A stretch of 64,000 nt of DNA, taken from NCBI GenBank assembly GCA_017306865.1, contig JAFKHH010000023.1:41506-105505 (forward strand), read 5' to 3'. Position 1 is the stretch's first letter. Each line of letters begins with the position of its first letter. This DNA is from Filimonas sp. Lineage in GTDB: Bacteria; Bacteroidota; Bacteroidia; Chitinophagales; Chitinophagaceae. Under the pieces are notes generated by a model. It saw only the letters and a list, made by a program, of their open reading frames with translations, was not told the DNA's origin and did not search any database. Shown here in pieces: positions 48,558-55,795 of this stretch. A program made the translations under genes and the position numbers.

Positions 48558-49802
48558 ATGAAGTCATTTTTGCTTACCACTGCTTTTATCACAAGCAGTA
48601 TAACGATTAGCTATGCGCAACAACCAACAAAGAGCGCTTTTCTCAAAGACAATTTTTCATTTGCAGAAAAGCAATTAACCGGTCTTACAACTATTGCGGA
48701 CAAGAACGATACGCTATACCCACGCACAATGGATAAAGCCGGCAACATGAAGGGCACAAACAAATATGACTGGACAAGTGGTTTTTTTGCGGGCAATCTT
48801 TGGTACACTTATGAGTACACAAAAAGCGAAGCCATAAAAAAAGAAGCTTTAAAATGGACTGAATCTCTTGAACCTGTAAAATATTTCCACGGGCATCACG
48901 ATGTTGGTTTTATGATGTATTGCAGCTATGGCAATGCATATCGCCTTACCAAAAAAGCTGCATACAAAGACGTGCTGGTACAGACCGCAAAATCTTTGTG
49001 TACCCGTTTTAATACTACAGTAGGTTGCATTAAGTCCTGGAACGACTTCAGGTCTATGCATGGCAATGCGAAATATTACTTCCCGGTGATCATCGACAAT
49101 ATGATGAACCTGGAATTGCTATTCTTTGCTTCTAAAGTAACCGGGGACAAAACATATAAAGATATTGCGATCAGGCATGCGGAGACTACCATGAAGAATC
49201 ACCTGCGTAAAGATTACAGCTCTTATCACGTAGTATGTTATGACACAACCAATGGTAAAGTTCTGGCGCAGGAAACAGCGCAGGGCTATTCCGATAACTC
49301 TATGTGGGCACGTGGACAATCATGGGGTATCTATGGCTTTACTGTAGTGTACAGGGAAACGAAGGACAAACGCTTCCTGGAAACAGCACGTAAAATGGCA
49401 GATACTTTTTTAGACAATGCTAATCTGCCGGCGGATAAAGTGCCGTACTGGGATTTCAATGCCGGGCAAGTGGGTTATGAGCCAAGCGTAAATTCAAAAG
49501 CGAAAACAAATCCATTGGCACATTTGCGTGACGCTTCTGCGGCTGCTATTACCAGTTCTGCTTTGTTTGAATTAAGCACCTACCTGGGTAAAGACGGCAA
49601 AAAATATTACGATGCCGCAGAATTGATATTGCATTCTCTTGCAGGCGATGCATATCGTGCAAAATTGAATGAAAATGCCAACTTCATACTCATGCACAGT
49701 GTGGGAAGTATTCCGCACGGTTTTGAAGTAGATACACCATTGGTATATGCAGATTATTATTTCCTGGAAGCATTGCAACGATATAATAACCTGAAGAAAT
49801 AG
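48558..49802 (+). CDS. Glycoside hydrolase family 88, unsaturated glucuronyl hydrolase (PUL-2)
   Basis: This 414-residue protein has a signal peptide (MKSFLLTTAFITSSITISYAQ). GH88 motifs are TSGFFAGNLWYTYEYT near residue 72, HGHHDVGFMMYCSYGNAYRLT (112-132; the Asp is a key catalytic residue in this family), IDNMMNLELLFFAS (second Asp), YSDNSMWARGQSWGIYGFTVVYRET and HLRDASAAAITSSALFEL, with HSVGSIPHGFEVDTPLVYADYYFLEAL near the end. It removes the unsaturated uronic acid made by the lyase from the non-reducing end of oligosaccharides, probably in the periplasm. It ends the PUL-2 operon, followed by a terminator. Confidence 0.94.
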   Translation: MKSFLLTTAFITSSITISYAQQPTKSAFLKDNFSFAEKQLTGLTTIADKNDTLYPRTMDKAGNMKGTNKYDWTSGFFAGNLWYTYEYTKSEAIKKEALKWTESLEPVKYFHGHHDVGFMMYCSYGNAYRLTKKAAYKDVLVQTAKSLCTRFNTTVGCIKSWNDFRSMHGNAKYYFPVIIDNMMNLELLFFASKVTGDKTYKDIAIRHAETTMKNHLRKDYSSYHVVCYDTTNGKVLAQETAQGYSDNSMWARGQSWGIYGFTVVYRETKDKRFLETARKMADTFLDNANLPADKVPYWDFNAGQVGYEPSVNSKAKTNPLAHLRDASAAAITSSALFELSTYLGKDGKKYYDAAELILHSLAGDAYRAKLNENANFILMHSVGSIPHGFEVDTPLVYADYYFLEALQRYNNLKK

Positions 49803-49834
49803 ATTAATTGTTCAATTGTTATATGATTTGAATA

Positions 49835-49870
49835 CAACTGGCCTGTGTTTTCACGGGCCAGTTGCGTTTT
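49835..49870 (+). terminator. Terminator of the PUL-2 operon
   Basis: CAACTGGCC pairs with GGCCAGTTG (with a loop of about 12 bases) and is followed by CGTTTT. It lies 33 bases past the GH88 stop. Confidence 0.8.
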
Positions 49871-50194
49871 AATCAATCCTGACAAAATTAGTGTCAAGAG
49901 TGGGCCACTTTCAAAAGACATACTTGTTGGGTTATTGATGCACTTAAAAAGTGGTCCACTCTGATCTATCTGCTGGCAAAATGGAGATTTTACAATCCTG
50001 ACAGGTCTTTAAGACCTGTCAGGATTATGTATAAGTTTAGATATTCTACAGGCGCAGGCCTCCCGGCCTGTGCCTGGCTGTTACTTGATTTAAGTTCCAA
50101 AGTGTTATCCTTTTAACGTGCTGCTGCTGCGTAATCATTAGTAATATGAGAGTACAAGCCGGGAGGCCTGCGCCAGTTAAACCAGTTACGTTAT
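49871..50194. repeat. Tandem composite repeat, unit 1
   Basis: This unit is about 80-90 per cent identical by eye to 50195-50510. It holds three inverted-repeat pairs in order: a MITE-like element 49897-49962 (GAGTGGGCCACTTT / AAAGTGGTCCACTC), the 33-bp family D palindrome 49994-50026, and a GC-rich pair GCGCAGGCCTCCCGGCCTGT at 50052-50071 with its complement at 50154-50174. No frame longer than a shadow is present. Confidence 0.85.
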
Positions 50195-50510
50195 AATCAA
50201 CCCTGACAGGGTTAGTGTCTGTATAAGAGTGGGCCACTTTCAAAAGACATATTTGTTGGGTTACTGATACACTTAAAAAGTGGCCCACTCTGGTGTATCT
50301 GCTGGCAAAATGGAGATTTTACAATCCTGACAGGTCTTTAAGACCTGTCAGGATTATGTGTAAGCTTAGGTATTCTACTGGCGCAGGCCTCCCGGCCTGT
50401 GCCTAGCTGTTACTTGATTTAAGCCCCTGAAAAGCTATCCTTTCAACATGACGATGCTGCGTAATCATTAGTAATATGAGAGTACAGGCCGGGAGGCCTG
50501 CGCTAGTAAG
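50195..50510. repeat. Tandem composite repeat, unit 2
   Basis: It is a copy of the preceding unit in the same orientation. The MITE-like element is at 50226-50291 (here the arms GAGTGGGCCACTTT / AAAGTGGCCCACTC are perfect). The family D palindrome is at 50323-50355, and the GC-rich arms are at 50381-50400 and 50484-50503. Differences between the units are scattered substitutions and a few short indels, so the duplication is not recent. Confidence 0.85.
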
Positions 50511-50687
50511 ACATTCCATATCTATAAGATATGGAATGTCTATTGTTGCATTAATTTGTTGATTATTAATTGTTTGTCTTGTTGCAGGTCTTTTTCTGAA
50601 AAATATTTCAAAATTTACCCAACCCTTTTTCAACTGCAGCGGTACTACTGGTATAAAACATTTATTCAAAAGCAAAAAAGATTAATT

Positions 50688-51110
50688 ATGAAAGCAGTTT
50701 TATTGGTAATGTCCCTTTTTGTAACCGCTATAGCCTGTCAGAAACCTTCAGATGATACTGTGCCGCAGCCAACAGAAAAAAATTATATAGGTAAATATAA
50801 GATTGCAAAAATGTTCTTTAAAGTAACCGGTAAGCCTGACCAGGACATGATTGCAGATCAGCCCGCCTGTGCCCAGGACGACCTGTTGTCTTTTGAAGCA
50901 AACGCCATATTCAGGTATATAGATGCAGGTGTATCCTGTGGAGATGAGCCGGAAGCACCAACTAAATGGAGCGTAGGTGGCAAAAAAATGACGATAGACG
51001 GAGTAATAAGCGACATCCTTTCGTTTGATAATAAGACACTTGTTTTATCTACACCAATGAACATGTTTGGTATTCAGGGTGTGGTAGAGCAGACACTGGT
51101 AAAGCAATAG
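50688..51110 (+). CDS. Lipocalin-like lipoprotein
   Basis: This 140-residue protein starts at ATG 50688 (MKAVLLVMSLFVTAIAC, Cys17). After a linker (QKPSDDTVPQPTEKN) comes YIGKYKIAKMFFKVTGKPDQDMIADQPACAQDDLLSFEANAIFRYIDAG and VSCGDEPEAPTKWSVGGKKMTIDGVISDILSFDNKTLVL. This is the strand pattern and CAQDD...W segment of small Bacteroidota lipocalin-like proteins. Two cysteines (in PACAQDD and VSCGDE) could form a disulfide. Ligand unknown. Confidence 0.8.
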   Translation: MKAVLLVMSLFVTAIACQKPSDDTVPQPTEKNYIGKYKIAKMFFKVTGKPDQDMIADQPACAQDDLLSFEANAIFRYIDAGVSCGDEPEAPTKWSVGGKKMTIDGVISDILSFDNKTLVLSTPMNMFGIQGVVEQTLVKQ

Positions 51111-51199
51111 TTGCCGTTTGTGTATAACCTGCATCCGCAAACACTGGAAAAATTTTTATTTTACATCGCTACGGGCATCCGTATCAAGGTTATATTTAA

Positions 51200-51988
51200 A
51201 TGAAAAAAGTTTATATAAGTTTCCTGCTGCTTCTTTTTGTATCTCTCGCACATGCGCAACAGCAACGCGACCGTGTAGGGGTAGATATGCAGCTACAGCC
51301 ATACAAGGTTTCGGAAAGATTGCTGCCTTTCAACAGGGGCGCAGACTTTGCAGGGTATAGAACAAAAACCTTTCGCAGGGATATCCGTTCCTGGTTTTCT
51401 TTTGGTTCAATCAATATAGAAAACGAAATACTGAAGATAGATGGCATTCCGTTGTACAAGAAAGACAAGCATCGTTCCGTTGATATATTTTCTTTTTCAC
51501 TGGTTGCAGACTCTGGCGTTGTAGCCAAAACGGAATGCCGTGCCATCTTCAGGAAGAATGAGACTTTTAGCCTCTTCAGGCCGAAAGACTCTTCTTTTTT
51601 CAAAATAAAAAATGTAGACTTCCTGCAGGCTCGCATAATGGTAGATGCCGATACCAGTAATATCTGGTATATGGCAGCGGCTAACCTGAATGGTAGCGAG
51701 AACGATGAACAGAGCGGTATTATCCGCTGTGGTGAGAAGGAGATCCGTTTTGCCAAGGCTACACGTATGTTGCGCGATGAACCAGTGGGCAGGGACAAAG
51801 TATCCAGCTTGTTTACCTCGCTCAATATAGTGTACGAATTTACGTATAAGGATGAGGTGATAGGAGCTGTCAGCTTTAAGCAGTCCGGCAGAAAGTTTTG
51901 GTGCAAAGATGACCTGGACGCTACGCTGAAGAAAGTAATGGCAAGCGTATCAACAGTGTTATGTCTTAGAAATGATTTGTTTTACTAA
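51200..51988 (+). CDS. Secreted protein of unknown function (paralogue of next gene)
   Basis: This 262-residue protein has a signal peptide (MKKVYISFLLLLFVSLAHAQQ). It is beta-rich, with no motif I can name. Its C-terminal part (YEFTYKDEVIGAVSFKQSGRKFWCKDDLDATLKKVMASVSTVLCLRNDL) aligns by eye with the end of the protein encoded at 52004-52831, sharing YE, VIG, a W or WI position, DLD, a basic residue, VMAS/VVAS and L-R. The two genes are 15 bases apart and appear to be diverged duplicates. A minus-strand frame over the same region is a shadow. Confidence 0.75.
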   Translation: MKKVYISFLLLLFVSLAHAQQQRDRVGVDMQLQPYKVSERLLPFNRGADFAGYRTKTFRRDIRSWFSFGSINIENEILKIDGIPLYKKDKHRSVDIFSFSLVADSGVVAKTECRAIFRKNETFSLFRPKDSSFFKIKNVDFLQARIMVDADTSNIWYMAAANLNGSENDEQSGIIRCGEKEIRFAKATRMLRDEPVGRDKVSSLFTSLNIVYEFTYKDEVIGAVSFKQSGRKFWCKDDLDATLKKVMASVSTVLCLRNDLFY

Positions 51989-52003
51989 TAGTTACATTCA
52001 ACA

Positions 52004-52831
52004 ATGAAATATATACCGGTTATTATAGTAGCAGCAATAGGCATAGTTTCCTGCAAGACAACAAGTATTAACGTTGCCGTACCCGATCAGTTTGCGTCAA
52101 AAGCCACGCAAATGAAAGTGTCCGGCCTGAACGGATGGCAATTTAAACCGCAGATTAACTTTGGTAATTACCAGACGTCAAAGGTGAAAACCGGATGGAT
52201 TGTAAGTTCAGGAGGTAACGATCGTAATTCTGGTATAACCAATGAAGAGCGACTGTTGAAGGTCTTCAATATGTCTCATGATAATATTACCACGAATAGT
52301 AAAAATAAGTTTCAGTACAGCATACAGGATGGCAATCTTATGGCTGATATTTATTGTCTTGAAAAAGCCAGCAAAGAAGAGGTAACAACAAAAACGCCCC
52401 TGGGGGAATTTAGCAAGACAAAGAATTTTCAATATTCCTTTTCCGCCGCAATACTTCCGCAAACTGTTAAGGACGAGCAGTGGCAGTTGGTCTTTTACAA
52501 TAGTTACGATCGCTCAAAAGATACGGCAAGAGGATGGTTTGATCAGCCTAACGTTGAGCATGAAGGCTATGCCACAAACGGCAAACAACTGATAGATATA
52601 CGCCCGATCATTACAGACAGGGTAGTAGGTAAGGATGGTAAAGAGTCTAAGACGCTGGTAAAAATTTTAATGGCGTATGAATTAAAGATTGGTGACGGTG
52701 TTATAGGTGTAATAGATGTGTTCAATAAAAATGTATGGATCTACAACGACCTTGATAACAATATGAAGTTGGTTGTCGCATCTATTTCATCAGCTATATT
52801 ATTGCGTAAACTGGAATTGAGTCACACATAA
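52004..52831 (+). CDS. Lipoprotein of unknown function (paralogue of previous gene)
   Basis: This 275-residue protein has lipobox GIVSC (Cys17, MKYIPVIIVAAIGIVSC). It is beta-rich, and the C-terminal segment (KILMAYELKIGDGVIGVIDVFNKNVWIYNDLDNNMKLVVASISSAILLRKLEL) matches the end of the preceding protein. It lacks recognised domains. One paralogue has a plain signal peptide and this one a lipid anchor, so they may work as an anchored and a soluble form or as partners. The genes precede an ECF sigma factor, with a 61-base gap. Confidence 0.75.
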   Translation: MKYIPVIIVAAIGIVSCKTTSINVAVPDQFASKATQMKVSGLNGWQFKPQINFGNYQTSKVKTGWIVSSGGNDRNSGITNEERLLKVFNMSHDNITTNSKNKFQYSIQDGNLMADIYCLEKASKEEVTTKTPLGEFSKTKNFQYSFSAAILPQTVKDEQWQLVFYNSYDRSKDTARGWFDQPNVEHEGYATNGKQLIDIRPIITDRVVGKDGKESKTLVKILMAYELKIGDGVIGVIDVFNKNVWIYNDLDNNMKLVVASISSAILLRKLELSHT

Positions 52832-52892
52832 TGCATATTGAAAGGGTAGCCCGTTTTCAAAAAGAAGCTCCCTTTCAATAGATGATTTTGAA

Positions 52893-53432
52893 TTGGCAAC
52901 GCAGGAGATAGATATAACACCTTTGATTGAAGGCTGCAAGCGGAATGAACGTAAAGCGCAGGAAGCGCTTTACAGGCATTTCTATTCTTTTGCGGCCACT
53001 ATTGCCCTGCGCTATGTAAAATCTAATGATGATATGGCTGATGTGGTCAGCCTTTCATTTATCAAACTGTTCAAGGCGCTTCACACTTTTGATACGGCGC
53101 GTGGTTCCTTCCATGCATGGTTTAAAACAATCGTTATACATGAAGCGCTGGATCATATTAAAGCAGAATCAAAATTCACAACGAGCGAAGAGATTGATGT
53201 TGTAGAAGAAGTGGGCGTTAATAATACCGCACTCGACCGCATATCAATAGGAGAGATCATGCGTATGATACAAAAACTACCACCTGCAACGCACGCAGTC
53301 TTTGTGTTATATGTTGTGGAAGGCTACAACCATAAAGAGATAGCACAACAATTAAATATTAGTGAAGGAACAAGTAAATGGCATCTGAGCGAAGCCAGGA
53401 AATTGCTCAAACAACAAATAACAAAAAGCTAG
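52893..53432 (+). CDS. ECF-type RNA polymerase sigma factor
   Basis: This 179-residue protein starts at a TTG (TTGGCAACGCAGGAGATAG); no in-frame ATG is close. Region 2 is seen in LIEGCKRNERKAQEALYRHFYSFAATIALRYVKSNDDMADVVSLSFIKLFKAL (about 11-65). Region 4 is IGEIMRMIQKLPPATHAVFVLYVVEGYNHKEIAQQLNISEGTSKWHLSEARKLLKQQI (about 118-177), a normal helix-turn-helix. It binds core polymerase to read a small regulon. The next gene encodes a likely membrane-anchored anti-sigma partner, 67 bases downstream. Confidence 0.92.
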   Translation: MATQEIDITPLIEGCKRNERKAQEALYRHFYSFAATIALRYVKSNDDMADVVSLSFIKLFKALHTFDTARGSFHAWFKTIVIHEALDHIKAESKFTTSEEIDVVEEVGVNNTALDRISIGEIMRMIQKLPPATHAVFVLYVVEGYNHKEIAQQLNISEGTSKWHLSEARKLLKQQITKS

Positions 53433-53499
53433 TTTCAAGCGTTCCAGTGTTTCAAATGAAACGATGAAGCCTGTAAGCCTTTGAAGCTTTAAAAAAGAC

Positions 53500-54081
53500 A
53501 TGAATCAATTACCTGCATACGAGCAATGGATAGCAGAAAACATAGAAGGCATAGAAGTGCCTGCTATGGCGGATGCTATCTGGAACCGCATAGAAGCGGT
53601 GCTTGATGTGGAGATGCCTGTAAACCAAAACCCGCAACAGGCGCCTTCCAGGGGTAATTCCTTTTTAAATAATCCTGTGAGTTTAATTATAGGAGCAGGC
53701 ATAATCGCCATCATCATCACGCTATTCATTTTGTACAGGCATAATAAAACACAGGCACCTCCAACTACACCGCCGGTGCCACAACAAATATTGCCGGCGC
53801 CATCACCAGAAATTTCCCCTCAAAAAGATTCAGCCTTGCATGATACCCCGCATGCAGAACAATCGAAGCAATCAGAAAAAGAAGTCTTTGAAAAACGTAC
53901 TGTAGACACTGCACACTATACCCCGTTGCTGGATAAGCGTGACAGTGCTGCAAAGTTGACGAAAGATAGTCTGCGTGTACCCACCACTATTAAACCATCT
54001 ATTGGCATCATGCAGAATAAGAAGTATGGGGTAGAAGTGCCGGATACCGGTTATAGAATGACTACGGAAAGGAAAGAATAA
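53500..54081 (+). CDS. Single-helix membrane protein, probable anti-sigma partner
   Basis: This 193-residue protein has a short cytoplasmic N-terminal segment (MNQLPAYEQWIAENIEGIEVPAMADAIWNRIEAVLD, amphipathic helices). One transmembrane helix lies at about 61-79 (LIIGAGIIAIIITLFILY). A periplasmic Pro/Gln/Ser/Lys-rich, probably disordered tail of 110 residues follows, ending VPDTGYRMTTERKE. No ZAS-domain His-x3-Cys-x2-Cys is present. The position after an ECF sigma gene and the topology suggest it holds the sigma factor at the membrane, but this is inference from context only. Confidence 0.75.
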   Translation: MNQLPAYEQWIAENIEGIEVPAMADAIWNRIEAVLDVEMPVNQNPQQAPSRGNSFLNNPVSLIIGAGIIAIIITLFILYRHNKTQAPPTTPPVPQQILPAPSPEISPQKDSALHDTPHAEQSKQSEKEVFEKRTVDTAHYTPLLDKRDSAAKLTKDSLRVPTTIKPSIGIMQNKKYGVEVPDTGYRMTTERKE

Positions 54082-54960
54082 GGTTTATGAAGTATATAGT
54101 GTGAATGGTAAGTCGTCAGTAGTGAGTATGCCATTTACATAATCTTTGCGGAAGCTCCCCCAAGAAATGCGTAGCATTTCCCCTATGTGTTTAATACTTA
54201 CCACGCCAAGCCGCACAAGTATCGCAAAGAACGCAAAGGATACCGCAGAGAATACAAAGATGGACCATCAGGACACCAAGGCTTACCAGGCATCAATAAT
54301 CGTGAATAAAACCCGCGCCAAATAATTCCGCGTATTCCGTGTTTTCCGCGAGAAAAATATCCCCCCGCTCTTCCTATCTCAGCGATAAATCCCGGAAAAT
54401 GGCGAAGTGATTTTATAAAGTGGAAAAGCTATGTTTATTTGGCAAAAATGAGTCAGAAAGTGCCGGAAATAAAAAAGGCCCTGAGTCCTAAATAGAACGG
54501 GCCGTTGCTAACCTATGAAAAACACCTTCTTAAATATCGTTGAGGTGAACTCTTTAATAATTTGATGATGTAAAGATATTCATTTGTAGCAATAAACAGC
54601 AATTAAAAAGTGCTAAATTCCAAATAATCTCTAAAAATTGTTTGTTAAAGCTGTGATTTACAGGCGAATATTATTTCACCTATAAAAAAGCCTGTTTTGC
54701 AGGACGTTTATATTCACTCATCGATAAAGCCTTTTTTAAGGTGTAAACACTAAGCCTTTTGCTTTTAAAAGACGACATAAAATTGTCACGTTTTCTGGTA
54801 TTGACTGGCTGCTAACCGAATATGACAAAGATGTGAAAGTGTATCTAACGAGTTGTAATACTTATGTTAACATCTTATCATTTAAGCTAAAATAAAGCTC
54901 CACGCAATTGTTGTATGGTAAATTTGTAGAATGAATTGTATAAACTCAAATCCCAAATCA
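54082..54960. other. Long intergenic region (about 880 bases)
   Basis: It contains a family J word just after the stop codon (54082-54109), a family F word at 54103-54127 (GTAAGTCGTCAGTAGTGAGT) and words of the CAAAGAACGCAAAGG kind at 54225-54262. A short GGCCC/GGGCC stem-loop lies at 54477-54502. A 52-codon frame at 54167-54325 runs through repeat words and is not supported. The stretch 54510-54920 is AT-rich and holds nothing I can name except the promoter at 54919. Confidence 0.5.
54919..54926 (+). promoter_or_regulatory. Candidate -7 box (TAAATTTG) for the L,D-transpeptidase gene
   Basis: Matches TAnnTTTG. Transcription would begin near 54932, inside the first possible ATG (54931), which favours the second ATG at 54961 as the start. 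No good -33 TTG at the expected distance. Confidence 0.45.
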
Positions 54961-55719
54961 ATGAAGAAAGTCGCAGGATGGGTTGTTGTAGTGGTAGCAG
55001 TTGTTGCAGCCTTTTCATTTATCACGGATTCTTATAGTAAAGCAAATTCAGCAGGTGTAGTCAGTGCCCCTTCAGTCAATGTAACCACGAATATGCCGGG
55101 AATGTATGACAGTTTGCAATTAGACAAACAAGGTCTTTCGCGCGAGGCATTCAATAATGCTGTAGAAGGGTATACGATTTTAGTATCGCAAGGCAAAGTG
55201 AGCAATGACCAGATGTTGTCCATAATTGACTTTAGTTTGCCATCCAGCCAGAAACGGCTTTTTGTAATAGACATGCTTAATAAAAAAGTATTGTTTAATA
55301 CGTACGTATCGCACGGACGAAACTCCGGCACTTTGATGGCCAGTGATTTTTCCAATGATGCAGAAAGCTTGAAAAGCAGCTTAGGGTTTTATTTAACCAA
55401 AGACACTTACAAAGGAAAGCATGGTTATTCTCTTCGCCTGGAAGGGGAAGAAAAAGGTATTAACGATCATGCGTTTGAACGTGGTATTGTAATGCATAGT
55501 GCAGGCTATGTGAACGAGTCGCTGATCCGTTCGCAAGGTTATATAGGCCGCAGCGAGGGATGTCCTGCTATACCTCCGGCATTGCATAAAGCCATTATTA
55601 CGAAAATTAAAAACGGAAGCTGTCTTTACATTTACAGCCCGGACAGCTACTATGCTTCACATTCAGTATTGTTGAACAAGAAAGATTCGTTTGCAACTGA
55701 GCGTGATACATTAGGATAA
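54961..55719 (+). CDS. Murein L,D-transpeptidase catalytic domain protein (YkuD_2 type)
   Basis: It has about 252 residues from ATG 54961 (MKKVAGWVVVVVAVVAAFSFITDSYS), a signal peptide or anchor; ATG 54931 would add ten residues. The catalytic domain (about 80-230) reads SLPSSQKRLFVIDMLNKKVLFNTYVSHGRNSG, then ALESSLGFY-type sequence (LKSSLGFYLTKDTYKGKHGYSLRLEG), AFERGIVMHSAGYV and the active-site GYIGRSEGCPAIPPA. The Cys in RSEGCPA and the His in MHSAGYV are the catalytic pair. It would make 3-3 cross-links in peptidoglycan or attach proteins to it. It is convergent with a second, unrelated L,D-transpeptidase gene. Confidence 0.88.
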   Translation: MKKVAGWVVVVVAVVAAFSFITDSYSKANSAGVVSAPSVNVTTNMPGMYDSLQLDKQGLSREAFNNAVEGYTILVSQGKVSNDQMLSIIDFSLPSSQKRLFVIDMLNKKVLFNTYVSHGRNSGTLMASDFSNDAESLKSSLGFYLTKDTYKGKHGYSLRLEGEEKGINDHAFERGIVMHSAGYVNESLIRSQGYIGRSEGCPAIPPALHKAIITKIKNGSCLYIYSPDSYYASHSVLLNKKDSFATERDTLG

Positions 55720-55795
55720 ATTCCTTAGTCATTAAGTCAATAGGTCGTAGTGAAAATGACGTATTGACCATTGATTTTTTATATTGACTTAGCCG

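Noticed and set aside
49871..50510. CRISPR array
   Set aside because: Only two long units; repeats are inverted pairs inside each unit, not short direct repeats with spacers. No cas genes nearby.
51211..51906. A 231-codon open frame on the minus strand
   Set aside because: It lies opposite a secreted protein with a clear signal peptide and a paralogue next door. Its own translation has no domain or signal, so it is a shadow.
54167..54325. A 52-codon frame in the long gap after the anti-sigma gene
   Set aside because: It runs through CAAAGAACGCAAAGG-type repeat words and has no promoter, ribosome site or protein-like pattern.
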